NCBI GenBank assembly: GCA_017548075.1
Contig: JAFYNL010000004.1
Span: forward strand, 1 to 64,000
Direction: 5' to 3'
DNA: 64,000 nt
DNA from: Bacteroidaceae bacterium
Lineage (GTDB): Bacteria; Bacteroidota; Bacteroidia; Bacteroidales; Bacteroidaceae
Positions within the stretch are counted from its first letter, which is position 1. The number at the start of each line of letters is the position of its first letter. Position numbers and translations under genes: made by a program. Below are positions 49,567 through 58,182 of this stretch, piece after piece. The notes beneath the pieces were generated by a model that did no database searches, was not told the origin of the DNA, and saw only the letters and a program-made list of their open reading frames with translations.

Positions 49567-50469
49567 GTTTTTGGGACCTTCGTTGTCAATCCCTAAAAGC
49601 TCTACAGTAAAGATGAGGCAAGAAAAGGGAGGAATCTTTGCTTGCTCACGATCCTTGTAGGCCAATTCCTGAGGAACATAAAGCATCCACTTACTGCCTA
49701 CAGGCATCATGCAGAGTGCTTCAGTCCAACCTGCAATCACTTGTCCAACAGGGAAAGTAACGGGTTTGTTTCTCTTGTATGAGCTGTCGAACTCTGTTCC
49801 GTCGATGAGGTGGCCTTCGTAGTTAACCTTAACCTTATCCTCTTTCTTGGGAAGTTCGCCTGTACCCATAGTCAGAACCTTGTATTGAAGACCGCTTGGA
49901 GTTACCTTCACGCTGTCCTTCTTGGCGTTAGCCTTGAGGAACTCTTCGCCAGCAATACGGTTTGCACCATATTTCTTCTCCATGTTGACCTTGTGATAGT
50001 ACTCCATCTGCTTCTTGACAATCTTTTGAGTGCTGTCCATAGAAATGGTTGCATTCTCGCCAGTAAAGCCTTCGCGGAAACCCTGAACGAAGAGAGCCTT
50101 GTTCAAGATATCAGTACTATCGTTCACTTGCTTTGATGCTCCAGGATAAACCTGTTCCTCAACTTGTTGACGAATCTCGATACCAGCCAGACGAGCCTTC
50201 TCTCTCTTGTCGGCCTCGGTAAGTTCTGCTTGCTCGAAACCCTTCAGGAAATCAACGACAAAAGTGGTGTCGATGCCCATTCGCTGAGCCAAGTAGTTCT
50301 TCAGACCGTTGGAATTTGCACGACCAAAGTGGTAGCTGAAAACGTCAACACTAACAGTATCGACAACCTCGACAGGCTGCTTTGAGTTTTTCTTCTTGGT
50401 AGTCTTCTTGGCAGCACTCATGCCCAGAGAAAGACTGGCACAGAGTGCGAACAGAATAAGTTTCTTCAT
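49564..50469 (-). CDS. Periplasmic FKBP-type peptidyl-prolyl isomerase
   Basis: The 301-residue protein has a signal peptide (MKKLILFALCASLSLGMSA), an N-terminal helical dimerisation region (about 40-190) and an FKBP domain (about 195-300) with VNYEGHLIDGTEFDSS and the PVGSKWMLYVPQELAY segment. FkpA-like. It catalyses prolyl isomerisation in folding of envelope proteins. It is third in a tandem of three FKBP genes, 12 bases after the second. Basic runs (KKTTKKKNSK) follow the signal. Confidence 0.92.
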   Translation of the reverse strand: MKKLILFALCASLSLGMSAAKKTTKKKNSKQPVEVVDTVSVDVFSYHFGRANSNGLKNYLAQRMGIDTTFVVDFLKGFEQAELTEADKREKARLAGIEIRQQVEEQVYPGASKQVNDSTDILNKALFVQGFREGFTGENATISMDSTQKIVKKQMEYYHKVNMEKKYGANRIAGEEFLKANAKKDSVKVTPSGLQYKVLTMGTGELPKKEDKVKVNYEGHLIDGTEFDSSYKRNKPVTFPVGQVIAGWTEALCMMPVGSKWMLYVPQELAYKDREQAKIPPFSCLIFTVELLGIDNEGPKN

Positions 50470-50481
50470 TTTACTTCCAAA

Positions 50482-51348
50482 TTATTCGATACCAAGCAGT
50501 TCAATCTTGAAGATGAGGCAAGAGAACGGAGTGATCTTACCAGCTTCGCGTTCGCCATAAGCCTGTTCCTGAGGAATATAAACATTCCAAACAGAGCCGA
50601 CAGGCATATTGGTCAGAGCCTTTGTCCATCCAGGAATAACCTGATTGCAACGGAACTTAGCGGGTTCGTTACGCTGGTAGCTGCTATCGAAGATAGTGTC
50701 GTTGATGAGTTTGCCTTCGTACTGAACGCTAACCTTGTTTGTGTCAACAGGAATGGCACCTGTACCTTCAGTGAGAACTTCGTAGTAAACACCATCGCCG
50801 AGTTCCTTGATGCCGTCCTTCTTGGCAATCTTTGCCATGTAGTCCTCGCACTCTTTCTTCCAGTCGCCATACTTCTCAGCCATAACTCTGGCCTTAACAG
50901 TCTGCATCAATGTCTCCATTGTCTGAGCTGCTTCGTCGGGTGTCATGAGACAATCCTTACCAGTTGAAGCAGAAATGAAGCCTGCCAAAAGGTTCTGAAG
51001 ACTTACAGTACGAGTGCTATCGTCACCAAAGATTTCGTAGCTGATGCCAGGAATCCATTGCTGACTGATTTGCTGACCCATTTGAAGACCTGCATAGTAG
51101 GCAGCCTTCTTCTTGTTGTCACCAGCATTTGCACCTTCTTTCAAGCCTTTGAAGAACTCGTCCATATAGGTTGTGTCAACACCCATACGCTGAGTCAGAT
51201 AGTCTTTCAGGCCACGAGTTTGAGCTACGCCTACTGCATAAGTAAGTGTATCAACGTCGTCTTTCAGGTTAGCTTTGGGAGTGCCATTACCGCAACTGCC
51301 CAGAATAGCAGCCAATACAACGGCTGCAATGATTGAAAACTTTTTCAT
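50482..51348 (-). CDS. Lipoprotein FKBP-type peptidyl-prolyl isomerase
   Basis: A 288-residue lipoprotein (lipobox LGSC, Cys19), with FkpA-like N-terminal helices (about 30-175) and an FKBP domain (about 180-288: VSVQYEGKLINDTIFDSSY, MPVGSVWNVYIPQEQAYGERE). Membrane-anchored folding helper. It is the second of three tandem paralogues; it resembles the third most closely. Confidence 0.92.
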   Translation of the reverse strand: MKKFSIIAAVVLAAILGSCGNGTPKANLKDDVDTLTYAVGVAQTRGLKDYLTQRMGVDTTYMDEFFKGLKEGANAGDNKKKAAYYAGLQMGQQISQQWIPGISYEIFGDDSTRTVSLQNLLAGFISASTGKDCLMTPDEAAQTMETLMQTVKARVMAEKYGDWKKECEDYMAKIAKKDGIKELGDGVYYEVLTEGTGAIPVDTNKVSVQYEGKLINDTIFDSSYQRNEPAKFRCNQVIPGWTKALTNMPVGSVWNVYIPQEQAYGEREAGKITPFSCLIFKIELLGIE

Positions 51349-51382
51349 GTCTTTAAAATTTATTAGTTTGTGAGTTTAGAAT

Positions 51383-51967
51383 TTACAGTACCTTAATGAG
51401 TTCAACATCGAAGATGAGTGTGCTGAAAGGCGGAATGCTTGCTCCTGCTCCCTGTTCTCCGTAAGCCAGAAGATAGGGGATAGTGAAGCGGAACTTAGCA
51501 CCTTCCTTCATCAGTTGCACGCCTTCAGTCCAACCTGTAATGACTTGATTCAGGCCGAAGTCAGCAGGTTCTCCACGCTTGTAGCTGCTATCGAAGACAG
51601 TTCCGTCGAGCAATCTTCCCTCATAATGGCAGCGAACAGTATCGGTTGCTTTAGGACTCTTGCCCGTTCCTTCCTGCAAAACTTCATACTGAAGGCCGCT
51701 CTTCGTTACAGTTACACCAGCCTTCTTCGCATTTGCATCCAGATAGGCTTTGCCTTCTGCGATGTGAGCTTGAGCCTCTTCTTTCTGCTTCTTTGTGAAG
51801 TACTCTTGAAGCATAATCTGAGCCTCGCGGCTAGAGAAAGCAGTTTCCTTGCCTTCGATTACATCGCTAATGCTTTTTGCGAAGTCTTCAATGCTGAAGT
51901 TCTCTATGTTCATACTCTTTATCTGTTGACCTATTCCAAGGCCCAGAGCATAGCTAATCTTGTCCAT
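51383..51967 (-). CDS. Cytoplasmic FKBP-type peptidyl-prolyl isomerase
   Basis: A 194-residue protein without a signal peptide: N-terminal helices MDKISYALGLGIGQQIKSM, then an FKBP domain from about 85 (VRCHYEGRLLDGTVFDSSYKRGEPADF, IPYLLAYGEQGAG). FklB-like. As first gene of the triplet it carries the promoter. One cytoplasmic, one lipid-anchored and one periplasmic paralogue thus lie side by side. Confidence 0.92.
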   Translation of the reverse strand: MDKISYALGLGIGQQIKSMNIENFSIEDFAKSISDVIEGKETAFSSREAQIMLQEYFTKKQKEEAQAHIAEGKAYLDANAKKAGVTVTKSGLQYEVLQEGTGKSPKATDTVRCHYEGRLLDGTVFDSSYKRGEPADFGLNQVITGWTEGVQLMKEGAKFRFTIPYLLAYGEQGAGASIPPFSTLIFDVELIKVL

Positions 51968-51996
51968 TTTATATACATATTACATTAAATGCGCAG

Positions 51997-52004
51997 CAAA
52001 ATTA
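51997..52004 (-). promoter_or_regulatory. -7 element for the FKBP triplet
   Basis: The minus strand reads TAATTTTG 30 bases before the first FKBP gene. Confidence 0.5.
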
Positions 52005-52048
52005 AAACATTTTCTCTACTTTGCGCACTTCCGCATCGTTTTTTTTGC

Positions 52049-52056
52049 TATATTTG
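52049..52056 (+). promoter_or_regulatory. -7 element for the sirtuin gene
   Basis: TATATTTG matches TAnnTTTG and lies 29 bases before the ATG at 52085, excluding the in-frame ATG at 51989. Confidence 0.5.
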
Positions 52057-52084
52057 CATATCTTTAACCAAAAATGGGGCAATT

Positions 52085-52780
52085 ATGAGAGTTGTAGTCT
52101 TGACTGGTGCGGGCATGAGTGCAGAAAGTGGCATCAGTACTTTCCGCGATAATGGAGGTCTTTGGGATCAATACAATGTAGAGGATGTTGCGACTCCTGA
52201 AGGTTGGGCTCGCGATCCGAAACTTGTGACAGAGTTCTATAACATTCGCAGAAAGCAATTGCTCGAAGTAAAACCTTGCCTCGGACACGAACTCGTGGCC
52301 CAGCTTGAAGACAAGCATGCTGTGACAGTTGTGACGCAGAATGTGGACGACCTCCACGAAAGAGCTGGTAACAGCTATGTGATACATCTTCATGGAGAAC
52401 TGATGAAAGTGACCAGCAGTTGGTCTCCTAATGACCCTCGATACATTAAGACTCTCGACAAAGATCACCTCGAAGTGTCCATCGGCGACCTTGCTGATGA
52501 CGGAAGCCAGCTTCGTCCTTTCATTGTTTGGTTTGGCGAGGCAGTTCCTGAAATAGATAAAGCCGTAGAAGAATGCGCAAAAGCAGATATGCTGATTGTC
52601 ATCGGAACCAGTCTCAACGTCTATCCTGCTGCAGGACTTACCCGTTGTGTTCGTCCAGGAACGCCCATCTATCTTATTGATCCCAAGCCTGTTGCATGGA
52701 ATAGTGATGTGCCTGTTCATCAAATCATGAAGGGTGCAAGCGAAGGAATGAAAGAACTAATGACTATTCTTAACTCATAA
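52085..52780 (+). CDS. cobB: NAD-dependent protein deacylase (sirtuin)
   Basis: 231 residues. NAD-site GAGMSAESGISTFRD (near residue 7), TQNVDDLHERAG (near 80) and catalytic His in LHGEL (near 101) are all present, as are WFGEAVPE and GTSLNVYPAAG. It removes acyl groups from Lys using NAD. The small domain between the HGE motif and LRPFIVWFGE has no Cys at all, so the usual zinc site (CxxC twice) is missing. From memory other Bacteroidota sirtuins share this. The next gene starts 14 bases later. Confidence 0.9.
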   Translation: MRVVVLTGAGMSAESGISTFRDNGGLWDQYNVEDVATPEGWARDPKLVTEFYNIRRKQLLEVKPCLGHELVAQLEDKHAVTVVTQNVDDLHERAGNSYVIHLHGELMKVTSSWSPNDPRYIKTLDKDHLEVSIGDLADDGSQLRPFIVWFGEAVPEIDKAVEECAKADMLIVIGTSLNVYPAAGLTRCVRPGTPIYLIDPKPVAWNSDVPVHQIMKGASEGMKELMTILNS

Positions 52781-52794
52781 ATCGAAGAAAACTA

Positions 52795-54456
52795 ATGCCA
52801 AGTGAACTGAGAATACGTTGCCGCAATAATGGCAAGAGAATAAGCGTGCCCTTCGGCAGTAATCTTTATGATGCCTTTGCCTTAGCGAACTTCCAGATGG
52901 AGTATGGTCCTGTGGCGGCTCGCGTCAACAATAAAGTGCAGGGCATGAACTATCGCTTCTATAATAATAAAGATGTGGAGTTCCTGTCGCTCACTTCCCA
53001 TAGTGGGATGAGGACTTATACGCGAACGCTCTTCTTCATCCTTGCAAAAGCAGTTGAAGACGTCTATCCCGATGCACAACTCCTTATCGGCGGTTCTGTT
53101 TGTCGAGGCTATTATTGTCAGCTCCGCATAGGTCGTCCTGTAGAGGATGAGGATGTTCGTCGGATAAAGCAACGAATGCAGGAAATCATAGATGCCGATA
53201 TGCCCATTCATCGCATACAATGTCCTATTGAAGAGGCTATTGAGATGTTCGAGAAGCGAGGTATGAAGAGTAAAGTCCAGTTGTTGGAAAGTCAGGACGA
53301 ACTCTATACCTATTATTATAAATTGGGCGACACAATTGATTATTTCTACAGTTGTTTGCTTACTCGCACAAGTCAGATACATCTCTTCGACCTCATCAAG
53401 TTCTACGACGGCATGCTTCTTCGTGCTCCTTCGCGAAAAGACCCTTCGCAGTTGGAAGAGATCATCGAGCAGAACAAGAAGATGTTCGACGTCATTCGCG
53501 AGCATCAGAGATGGCAGGAGATTCTTGGCGTGCAAACAGTTGGCGAACTCAATTATGCCATAAAGGAAGGTTATGCAACAGACCTTATTAATGTCAGCGA
53601 GGCTTTGCAGTCGAAGAAACTCAGTAACATTGCCGACGAGATAGCTGAGCGAGGTGCCCGTATCGTCTTGCTCGCAGGCCCGAGCAGTAGCGGTAAGACA
53701 ACGACAGCCAAGCGGCTTGCAATCCTTGTGATGGCTTGTGGCTTGCGTCCTCATACCATCAGCACAGACGACTACTTTGTCAATCGTGTTGATACGCCAA
53801 AGGATGCCAACGGAGAGTATGACTTCGAGTGTATTGGAGCAGTTGATACGACTTTCTTCAACAAGCAGATGAATGCCTTGCTAATGGGCGAAGAGGTAGA
53901 GCTTCCGCGTTATGACTTTAAGAAGGGTGAGCGTGTTTTCGAAGGAAGGAAGCTTAAGATAGGCCCTGAAGATGTCATTATCCTTGAAGGTAATCATGCT
54001 CTTAACCCAATCCTCACACAACAGATACCAGAGGAGAAGAAATATCGCATCTATGTCTCTACCCTTACTACCATTCAGCTGGACGACCACAACCACATTC
54101 CGACAGCTGACATTCGATTGCTTCGTCGCATTCTTCGCGACTATAAACATCGCGGCTACTCAGCAGTAGAGACTATCAAGCGTGCTCCAAGCGTCAGTGC
54201 TGGCGAGGAGAAGTGGATTTTCCCCTTCCAAGGGTTTGCTGATGCGACTTTCAATAGTGCCTTGCTTTATGAGTTAGGTGTCATTCGCGAGCAAGTGATG
54301 CCCATCCTGGAACAAGTGCCAGAACGAGCTTTGGAATATGCTGAAGCAAGTCGTCTGCGCAAGTTCTTGGCTTACTTCCGAGGCATTCCTGGAGACCAAG
54401 TACCACCTTCAAGCTTGCTTCGTGAGTTTGCAGGAGGAAGTTCGTTCAAGTATTAA
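52795..54456 (+). CDS. Nucleoside kinase with threonyl-tRNA-synthetase-like N-terminus
   Basis: A 553-residue fusion. Residues about 1-60 are TGS-like, and about 70-200 resemble the second (editing-associated) domain of threonyl-tRNA synthetase, without the synthetase core. From about 285 there is a uridine-kinase/phosphoribulokinase domain with Walker A GPSSSGKTTTAKRL (near 295), STDDYFVNR (near 322) and EGNHALNP (near 400). The family is common in Bacteroidota and Firmicutes; the phosphate acceptor is likely a nucleoside (uridine/cytidine), but this is inferred. It is co-directional with the sirtuin and DUF5009 genes. Confidence 0.88.
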   Translation: MPSELRIRCRNNGKRISVPFGSNLYDAFALANFQMEYGPVAARVNNKVQGMNYRFYNNKDVEFLSLTSHSGMRTYTRTLFFILAKAVEDVYPDAQLLIGGSVCRGYYCQLRIGRPVEDEDVRRIKQRMQEIIDADMPIHRIQCPIEEAIEMFEKRGMKSKVQLLESQDELYTYYYKLGDTIDYFYSCLLTRTSQIHLFDLIKFYDGMLLRAPSRKDPSQLEEIIEQNKKMFDVIREHQRWQEILGVQTVGELNYAIKEGYATDLINVSEALQSKKLSNIADEIAERGARIVLLAGPSSSGKTTTAKRLAILVMACGLRPHTISTDDYFVNRVDTPKDANGEYDFECIGAVDTTFFNKQMNALLMGEEVELPRYDFKKGERVFEGRKLKIGPEDVIILEGNHALNPILTQQIPEEKKYRIYVSTLTTIQLDDHNHIPTADIRLLRRILRDYKHRGYSAVETIKRAPSVSAGEEKWIFPFQGFADATFNSALLYELGVIREQVMPILEQVPERALEYAEASRLRKFLAYFRGIPGDQVPPSSLLREFAGGSSFKY

Positions 54457-54482
54457 ACCTTTCAAACAAATAATTAGTTATC

Positions 54483-55619
54483 ATGAAGAAAAAGACAGAC
54501 GAGAAAGCAGTACAGTTGCCTTCGGATCGACTGATGTCGATTGATGCCCTTCGAGGTTTTGATATGTTGTTCATTATGGGTGGAGCAGCCTTGTTTATAG
54601 CCCTTGCCGAGTGGATTCCTTGCAGTTTCACTCAGGCAATAGCTGAGCAAATGGAACATGTTGAGTGGCACGGACTTAAGCATCACGACACCATCTTCCC
54701 TTTGTTCCTCTTTATTGCAGGCATTTCCTTCCCATTCTCTTTGGCAAAGCAACGCAAGCAAGGTCGCTCTGAGTGGGGTATTCATAGGAAAGTCATCTAT
54801 CGTGGCTTGATGCTTGTCTTCTTGGGAGTTGTCTATAATGGCTTGCTTGACTTCGACTTCGAGAATCTTCGTTATGCTAGCGTTCTTGGCCGAATCGGCT
54901 TGGCTTGGATGTTTGCAGCCCTCATCTTCATACATACAAAGTGGCAAACAAGAGTGTTTATAACGGCAGCTCTGCTTGTTGGTTATTGGCTTGTGGCTGG
55001 CTTCATCCCTGCTCCAGACGGGGGTGGAGAAGACATCTTCTCTGCTCAGGGCTCTATCGTAGGCTATGTTGACCGCATCCTTCTGCCTGGAAGAATTTAT
55101 TATGGAAACATTGATCCGGAAGGCATTCTGAGTGTTATCCCTGCTATCGGCACAGCTCTTTTGGGTATGTTTACAGGCGAATTGGTGAAGTCGAAGCGCG
55201 AAAGCCTGACTCCTGGCAAAAAGGTTCTGTGGATGATACTTGCCGGCATTGTGCTTTTGGTTGTTGGTCTGCTTTGGAACGAAGTGTTCCCCATCAACAA
55301 GAAGATGTGGACAAGTTCCTTCGTACTGGTTGTCGGAGCCTATTCTGTGCTGATGTTTGCCCTCTTCTATTATATTATAGATGTGTTGAACTGGCGTAAG
55401 TGGACGCTCTTCTTCACAGTTATCGGCATGAATTCCATCACTATCTACCTTGCTCAGAGATTTGTCAAATTCTCCTATACCTCGGAGAAACTCTTCAGCG
55501 GACTGGTGAAACTGATGCCAGAGAACTCGCAAGCCTTCTTTACTCAAGTGGCTTATATTGCAGTTTGCTGGTTCTTCCTCTATTTCCTCTATCGCAAGCG
55601 TGTATTCCTGAAAGTGTAA
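54483..55619 (+). CDS. DUF5009 / heparan-N-acetyltransferase-like membrane protein
   Basis: A 378-residue polytopic protein with about ten helices. The start SDRLMSIDALRGFDMLFIMGG and the segment HVEWHGLKHHDTIFPLFLFIAGISFPFSLAKQ (near 55-90, with the conserved His and Asp) match DUF5009 proteins related to heparan-alpha-glucosaminide N-acetyltransferase. It probably moves acetyl groups across the inner membrane onto a sugar. It lies directly before a GH27 enzyme, so an acetylated carbohydrate is plausible, but the substrate is unknown. Confidence 0.82.
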   Translation: MKKKTDEKAVQLPSDRLMSIDALRGFDMLFIMGGAALFIALAEWIPCSFTQAIAEQMEHVEWHGLKHHDTIFPLFLFIAGISFPFSLAKQRKQGRSEWGIHRKVIYRGLMLVFLGVVYNGLLDFDFENLRYASVLGRIGLAWMFAALIFIHTKWQTRVFITAALLVGYWLVAGFIPAPDGGGEDIFSAQGSIVGYVDRILLPGRIYYGNIDPEGILSVIPAIGTALLGMFTGELVKSKRESLTPGKKVLWMILAGIVLLVVGLLWNEVFPINKKMWTSSFVLVVGAYSVLMFALFYYIIDVLNWRKWTLFFTVIGMNSITIYLAQRFVKFSYTSEKLFSGLVKLMPENSQAFFTQVAYIAVCWFFLYFLYRKRVFLKV

Positions 55620-55652
55620 ATTAAATAAGTATAAAACCTAAAACTGACAATT

Positions 55653-57872
55653 ATGATGAAACAGTTTCTTTCCCTCTTAGTGCTTGCCGGCACTATGTCG
55701 CTCTCATCCCTTGCTCAGGATGTTAGTCTGGAGAATGCTAAGTTCCATGTTGGAGACGATGCTTCGTGGGCTGGTGTGAATGTTGACGAAAGCGGTTGGC
55801 GCGACATCAAGAACACGATGACTTGGACTTCGCAAGGCGTCAGAATCGAGAACGGCTTCGGCTGGTATCGCTATCATGTAACCATTCCAAAGAGTTTGCT
55901 CGAGAAATCCGACCTCAAAGAGACCGTCGACTTCAATATGGGCAAGATTGATGATGCCGACGAAGTTTATCTGAACGGCAAGCTCATTGGTAAGAGTGGT
56001 GGTTTCCCTGGTGATGCGAAGGGCTACAGAAGTGCTTGGAGCCTTCCTAGAGTTTATCGTGTAAAGGCCAACGATCCTATCATCAAGTGGGATGCAGACA
56101 ATGTGATTGCCGTTAGAGTCTATAATGGAGGCGATCCTGGCGGCATGTTTGCTGGCCCAGCTACTGTGAGAGTTCCCAATACAATCGACAATCTGAGCAT
56201 CAGCATCAAGGAAGGTGCTAACGGTCAGAGTGTCAGCACACTTACAAGCAAGATGGCTGCTACCAAGAACGGCGTCTTCAAGGTTCAGGTGGAAGACCCT
56301 GAAACGGGCAAAGTGCTTGCAGAGAAGTCGATGAAGGTTTCTGTGAACGAGAAGAAGAACCGCGTCATCAGTCTTCCTTATGACAACCATCAAATGGTTC
56401 GTATCGTATCGAGCTTCACAGAGAGCAAGACTGGCTTGAGCACAGAAACGAAGTACATTCCCAAGTACATCCTCACTCCTGCAGCTCCGGCAGAGCCTCG
56501 CTTCAACACTACTCCTCTTTATGGTGTTCGCCCAGGTTCTCCCATCCACTTCCGCTTTGGTGTTAGTGGCGAGAAACCCATGAAGATTACTTCCGACGAT
56601 CTGCCTGCAGGTCTCGCCATCAATCCTGATAACGGAGCTTTGAGCGGCTCTCTCGAAAAGCCAGGTTCTTATACCTTTACTGTAAAGGCAAAGAATGCGA
56701 AGGGTGAGCAGACACAGAAGTTCACAATTCGTTGCGGCAGTAAGATTGGTCTCACACCTCCAATGGGTTGGAACTCATGGAATTGCTGGGGCTTGAGTGT
56801 CACGCAAGATAAGGTCATCAGCAGTTCTAAGGCTCTCATTGAAAAAGGTTTGGCCGACTATGGTTACTGCTATATGAATATCGACGATGGCTGGGAAGCA
56901 AAGGAACGCAACCCAGATGGAACGATTGCAGTCAACGAGAAGTTCCCAAGCATGAAAGATTTGGGCGACTGGCTTCACTCGGAAGGCTTGAAGTTCGGCA
57001 TCTATTCCTCTCCTGGCGACCTTACTTGTGGTGGCTACCTTGGTTCTATCGACCATGAACTGCAGGATGCGGAGAGTTATAACAGTTGGGGTATCGACTA
57101 CCTGAAGTACGACTGGTGCGGCTATGGTCGCAAGCATAGGACAGAGCCTGACAATCAGACTGTTGCCAGCTATGTTCGTCCTTACTTGTTGATGGAGCGT
57201 TGTCTTCGTCAGCAACCTCGCGACATCTTCTACAGCCTTTGCCAATATGGAATGGCTGAGGTATGGAAGTGGGGTGAAGCCGTTGATGCTAATTCTTGGC
57301 GTACTACCGGCGATATTACGGATACTTGGGAGAGCCTCTACGACATTGGTTTCGGCCAGCAGCCCGACCTCTATCCTTATGCAAAGCCAGGTCATTGGAA
57401 CGATCCCGATATGCTGATTGTGGGTAAAGTGGGTTGGAGCAACAATCTTCGCGACAGCCGACTGACTCCCGACGAGCAATACACTCACATCAGTCTTTGG
57501 ACGCTCCTTGCCAGCAATATGCTCATTGGTTGCGATATTGCTCAGATGGACGAGTTTACCGTTAGTCTGCTCTGCAACCACGAAGTAAATGCAGTCAATC
57601 AGGACATCCTTGGCAAGCAGGCTCAAAGAGTCGTTCAGGATGGAGCCATTCAGGTTTGGGCTCGTCCTTTGAGCGATGGCAGCTATGCAGTCGGCATCTT
57701 CAATGTAGGTGCGACAGACGCAAGGGTTGACTTCAAGAAGTACTTTGGCGAGATGGGAATCGAGACTCTGAAGGGTGTTCGCGACCTTTGGCGTCAGAAA
57801 GACCTCAGCACTTCCGATGTGAAATACTTCATTCCCACTCATGGAGTCAAGTACCTGAAAGTGAAGTTCTAA
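55653..57872 (+). CDS. Secreted multidomain GH27 alpha-galactosidase
   Basis: The 739-residue protein has a signal peptide (cleavage near SLAQ). About 25-180: a galactose-binding-like beta domain (WYRYHVTIPKSLL, DDADEVYLNGKLIG). About 285-370: an Ig-like putative sugar-binding domain (DLPAGLAINPDNGALSG). About 373-660: the GH27 barrel beginning LTPPMGWNSWNCWG, with nucleophile Asp in YLKYDWCGYG (near 482) and acid/base Asp in WRTTGDITDTW (near 549). The last part is a beta domain. It removes terminal alpha-galactose. An ATG one codon downstream (55656) is an equal choice. Confidence 0.93.
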   Translation: MMKQFLSLLVLAGTMSLSSLAQDVSLENAKFHVGDDASWAGVNVDESGWRDIKNTMTWTSQGVRIENGFGWYRYHVTIPKSLLEKSDLKETVDFNMGKIDDADEVYLNGKLIGKSGGFPGDAKGYRSAWSLPRVYRVKANDPIIKWDADNVIAVRVYNGGDPGGMFAGPATVRVPNTIDNLSISIKEGANGQSVSTLTSKMAATKNGVFKVQVEDPETGKVLAEKSMKVSVNEKKNRVISLPYDNHQMVRIVSSFTESKTGLSTETKYIPKYILTPAAPAEPRFNTTPLYGVRPGSPIHFRFGVSGEKPMKITSDDLPAGLAINPDNGALSGSLEKPGSYTFTVKAKNAKGEQTQKFTIRCGSKIGLTPPMGWNSWNCWGLSVTQDKVISSSKALIEKGLADYGYCYMNIDDGWEAKERNPDGTIAVNEKFPSMKDLGDWLHSEGLKFGIYSSPGDLTCGGYLGSIDHELQDAESYNSWGIDYLKYDWCGYGRKHRTEPDNQTVASYVRPYLLMERCLRQQPRDIFYSLCQYGMAEVWKWGEAVDANSWRTTGDITDTWESLYDIGFGQQPDLYPYAKPGHWNDPDMLIVGKVGWSNNLRDSRLTPDEQYTHISLWTLLASNMLIGCDIAQMDEFTVSLLCNHEVNAVNQDILGKQAQRVVQDGAIQVWARPLSDGSYAVGIFNVGATDARVDFKKYFGEMGIETLKGVRDLWRQKDLSTSDVKYFIPTHGVKYLKVKF

Positions 57873-57897
57873 GCCGCAACGGATTCCCCTAAACCAT

Positions 57898-57930
57898 AAG
57901 GCCTGAGGCAAAATGTCCCAGGCCTTTTTC
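57898..57930 (+). terminator. Terminator of the GH27 gene
   Basis: AAGGCCTG (57898-57905) pairs with CAGGCCTT (57919-57926), followed by TTTC. Confidence 0.8.
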
Positions 57931-57938
57931 TTGCTCTC

Positions 57939-58050
57939 CAAACAACCCTCAGTTAAAATCCAAACGTAACAGGTTACGATTGCAATCATAACAGGTTAAG
58001 TTTGCCAACTTAACACGTTAACTTTTCAATTAACCCACGTTAACTTTGCA
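57939..58050. repeat. 22-bp periodic palindromic element, copy G
   Basis: Cores begin at 57966 (GTAACAGGTTAC), 57988 (ATAACAGGTTAA) and 58010 (TTAACACGTTAA), 22 bases apart, and a fourth near 58030 carries two extra bases. Left arm: AAACAACCCTCAGTTAA. The right arm has decayed. Confidence 0.85.
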
Positions 58051-58110
58051 AGGTAGCCACACCTAGTTTGTCAACTAGCTTTACTTTGTTGAGAAAATAA
58101 CAATACATAT

Positions 58111-58156
58111 TTTGTATTTTGAATTAAATGTTGTAACTTTGCGCCCGATTTAGAAG
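58111..58156 (+). promoter_or_regulatory. Promoter of tRNA-Arg and korAB
   Basis: TTTG (58111-58114), 19 bases, TAACTTTG (58134-58141), followed by GCGCCCGATTTAGAAG. This block differs from the trigger factor promoter at only a handful of positions. No other promoter is visible before korA. Confidence 0.75.
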
Positions 58157-58182
58157 GCCTCATGTAACCAATTTACGAGCCT

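Noticed and set aside
8344-58050. CRISPR array as explanation for the regularly spaced repeats
   Set aside because: The repeats are 12-base palindromes at 22-base steps with conserved rather than unique spacers, occur in eight separate places, and no cas genes are present.
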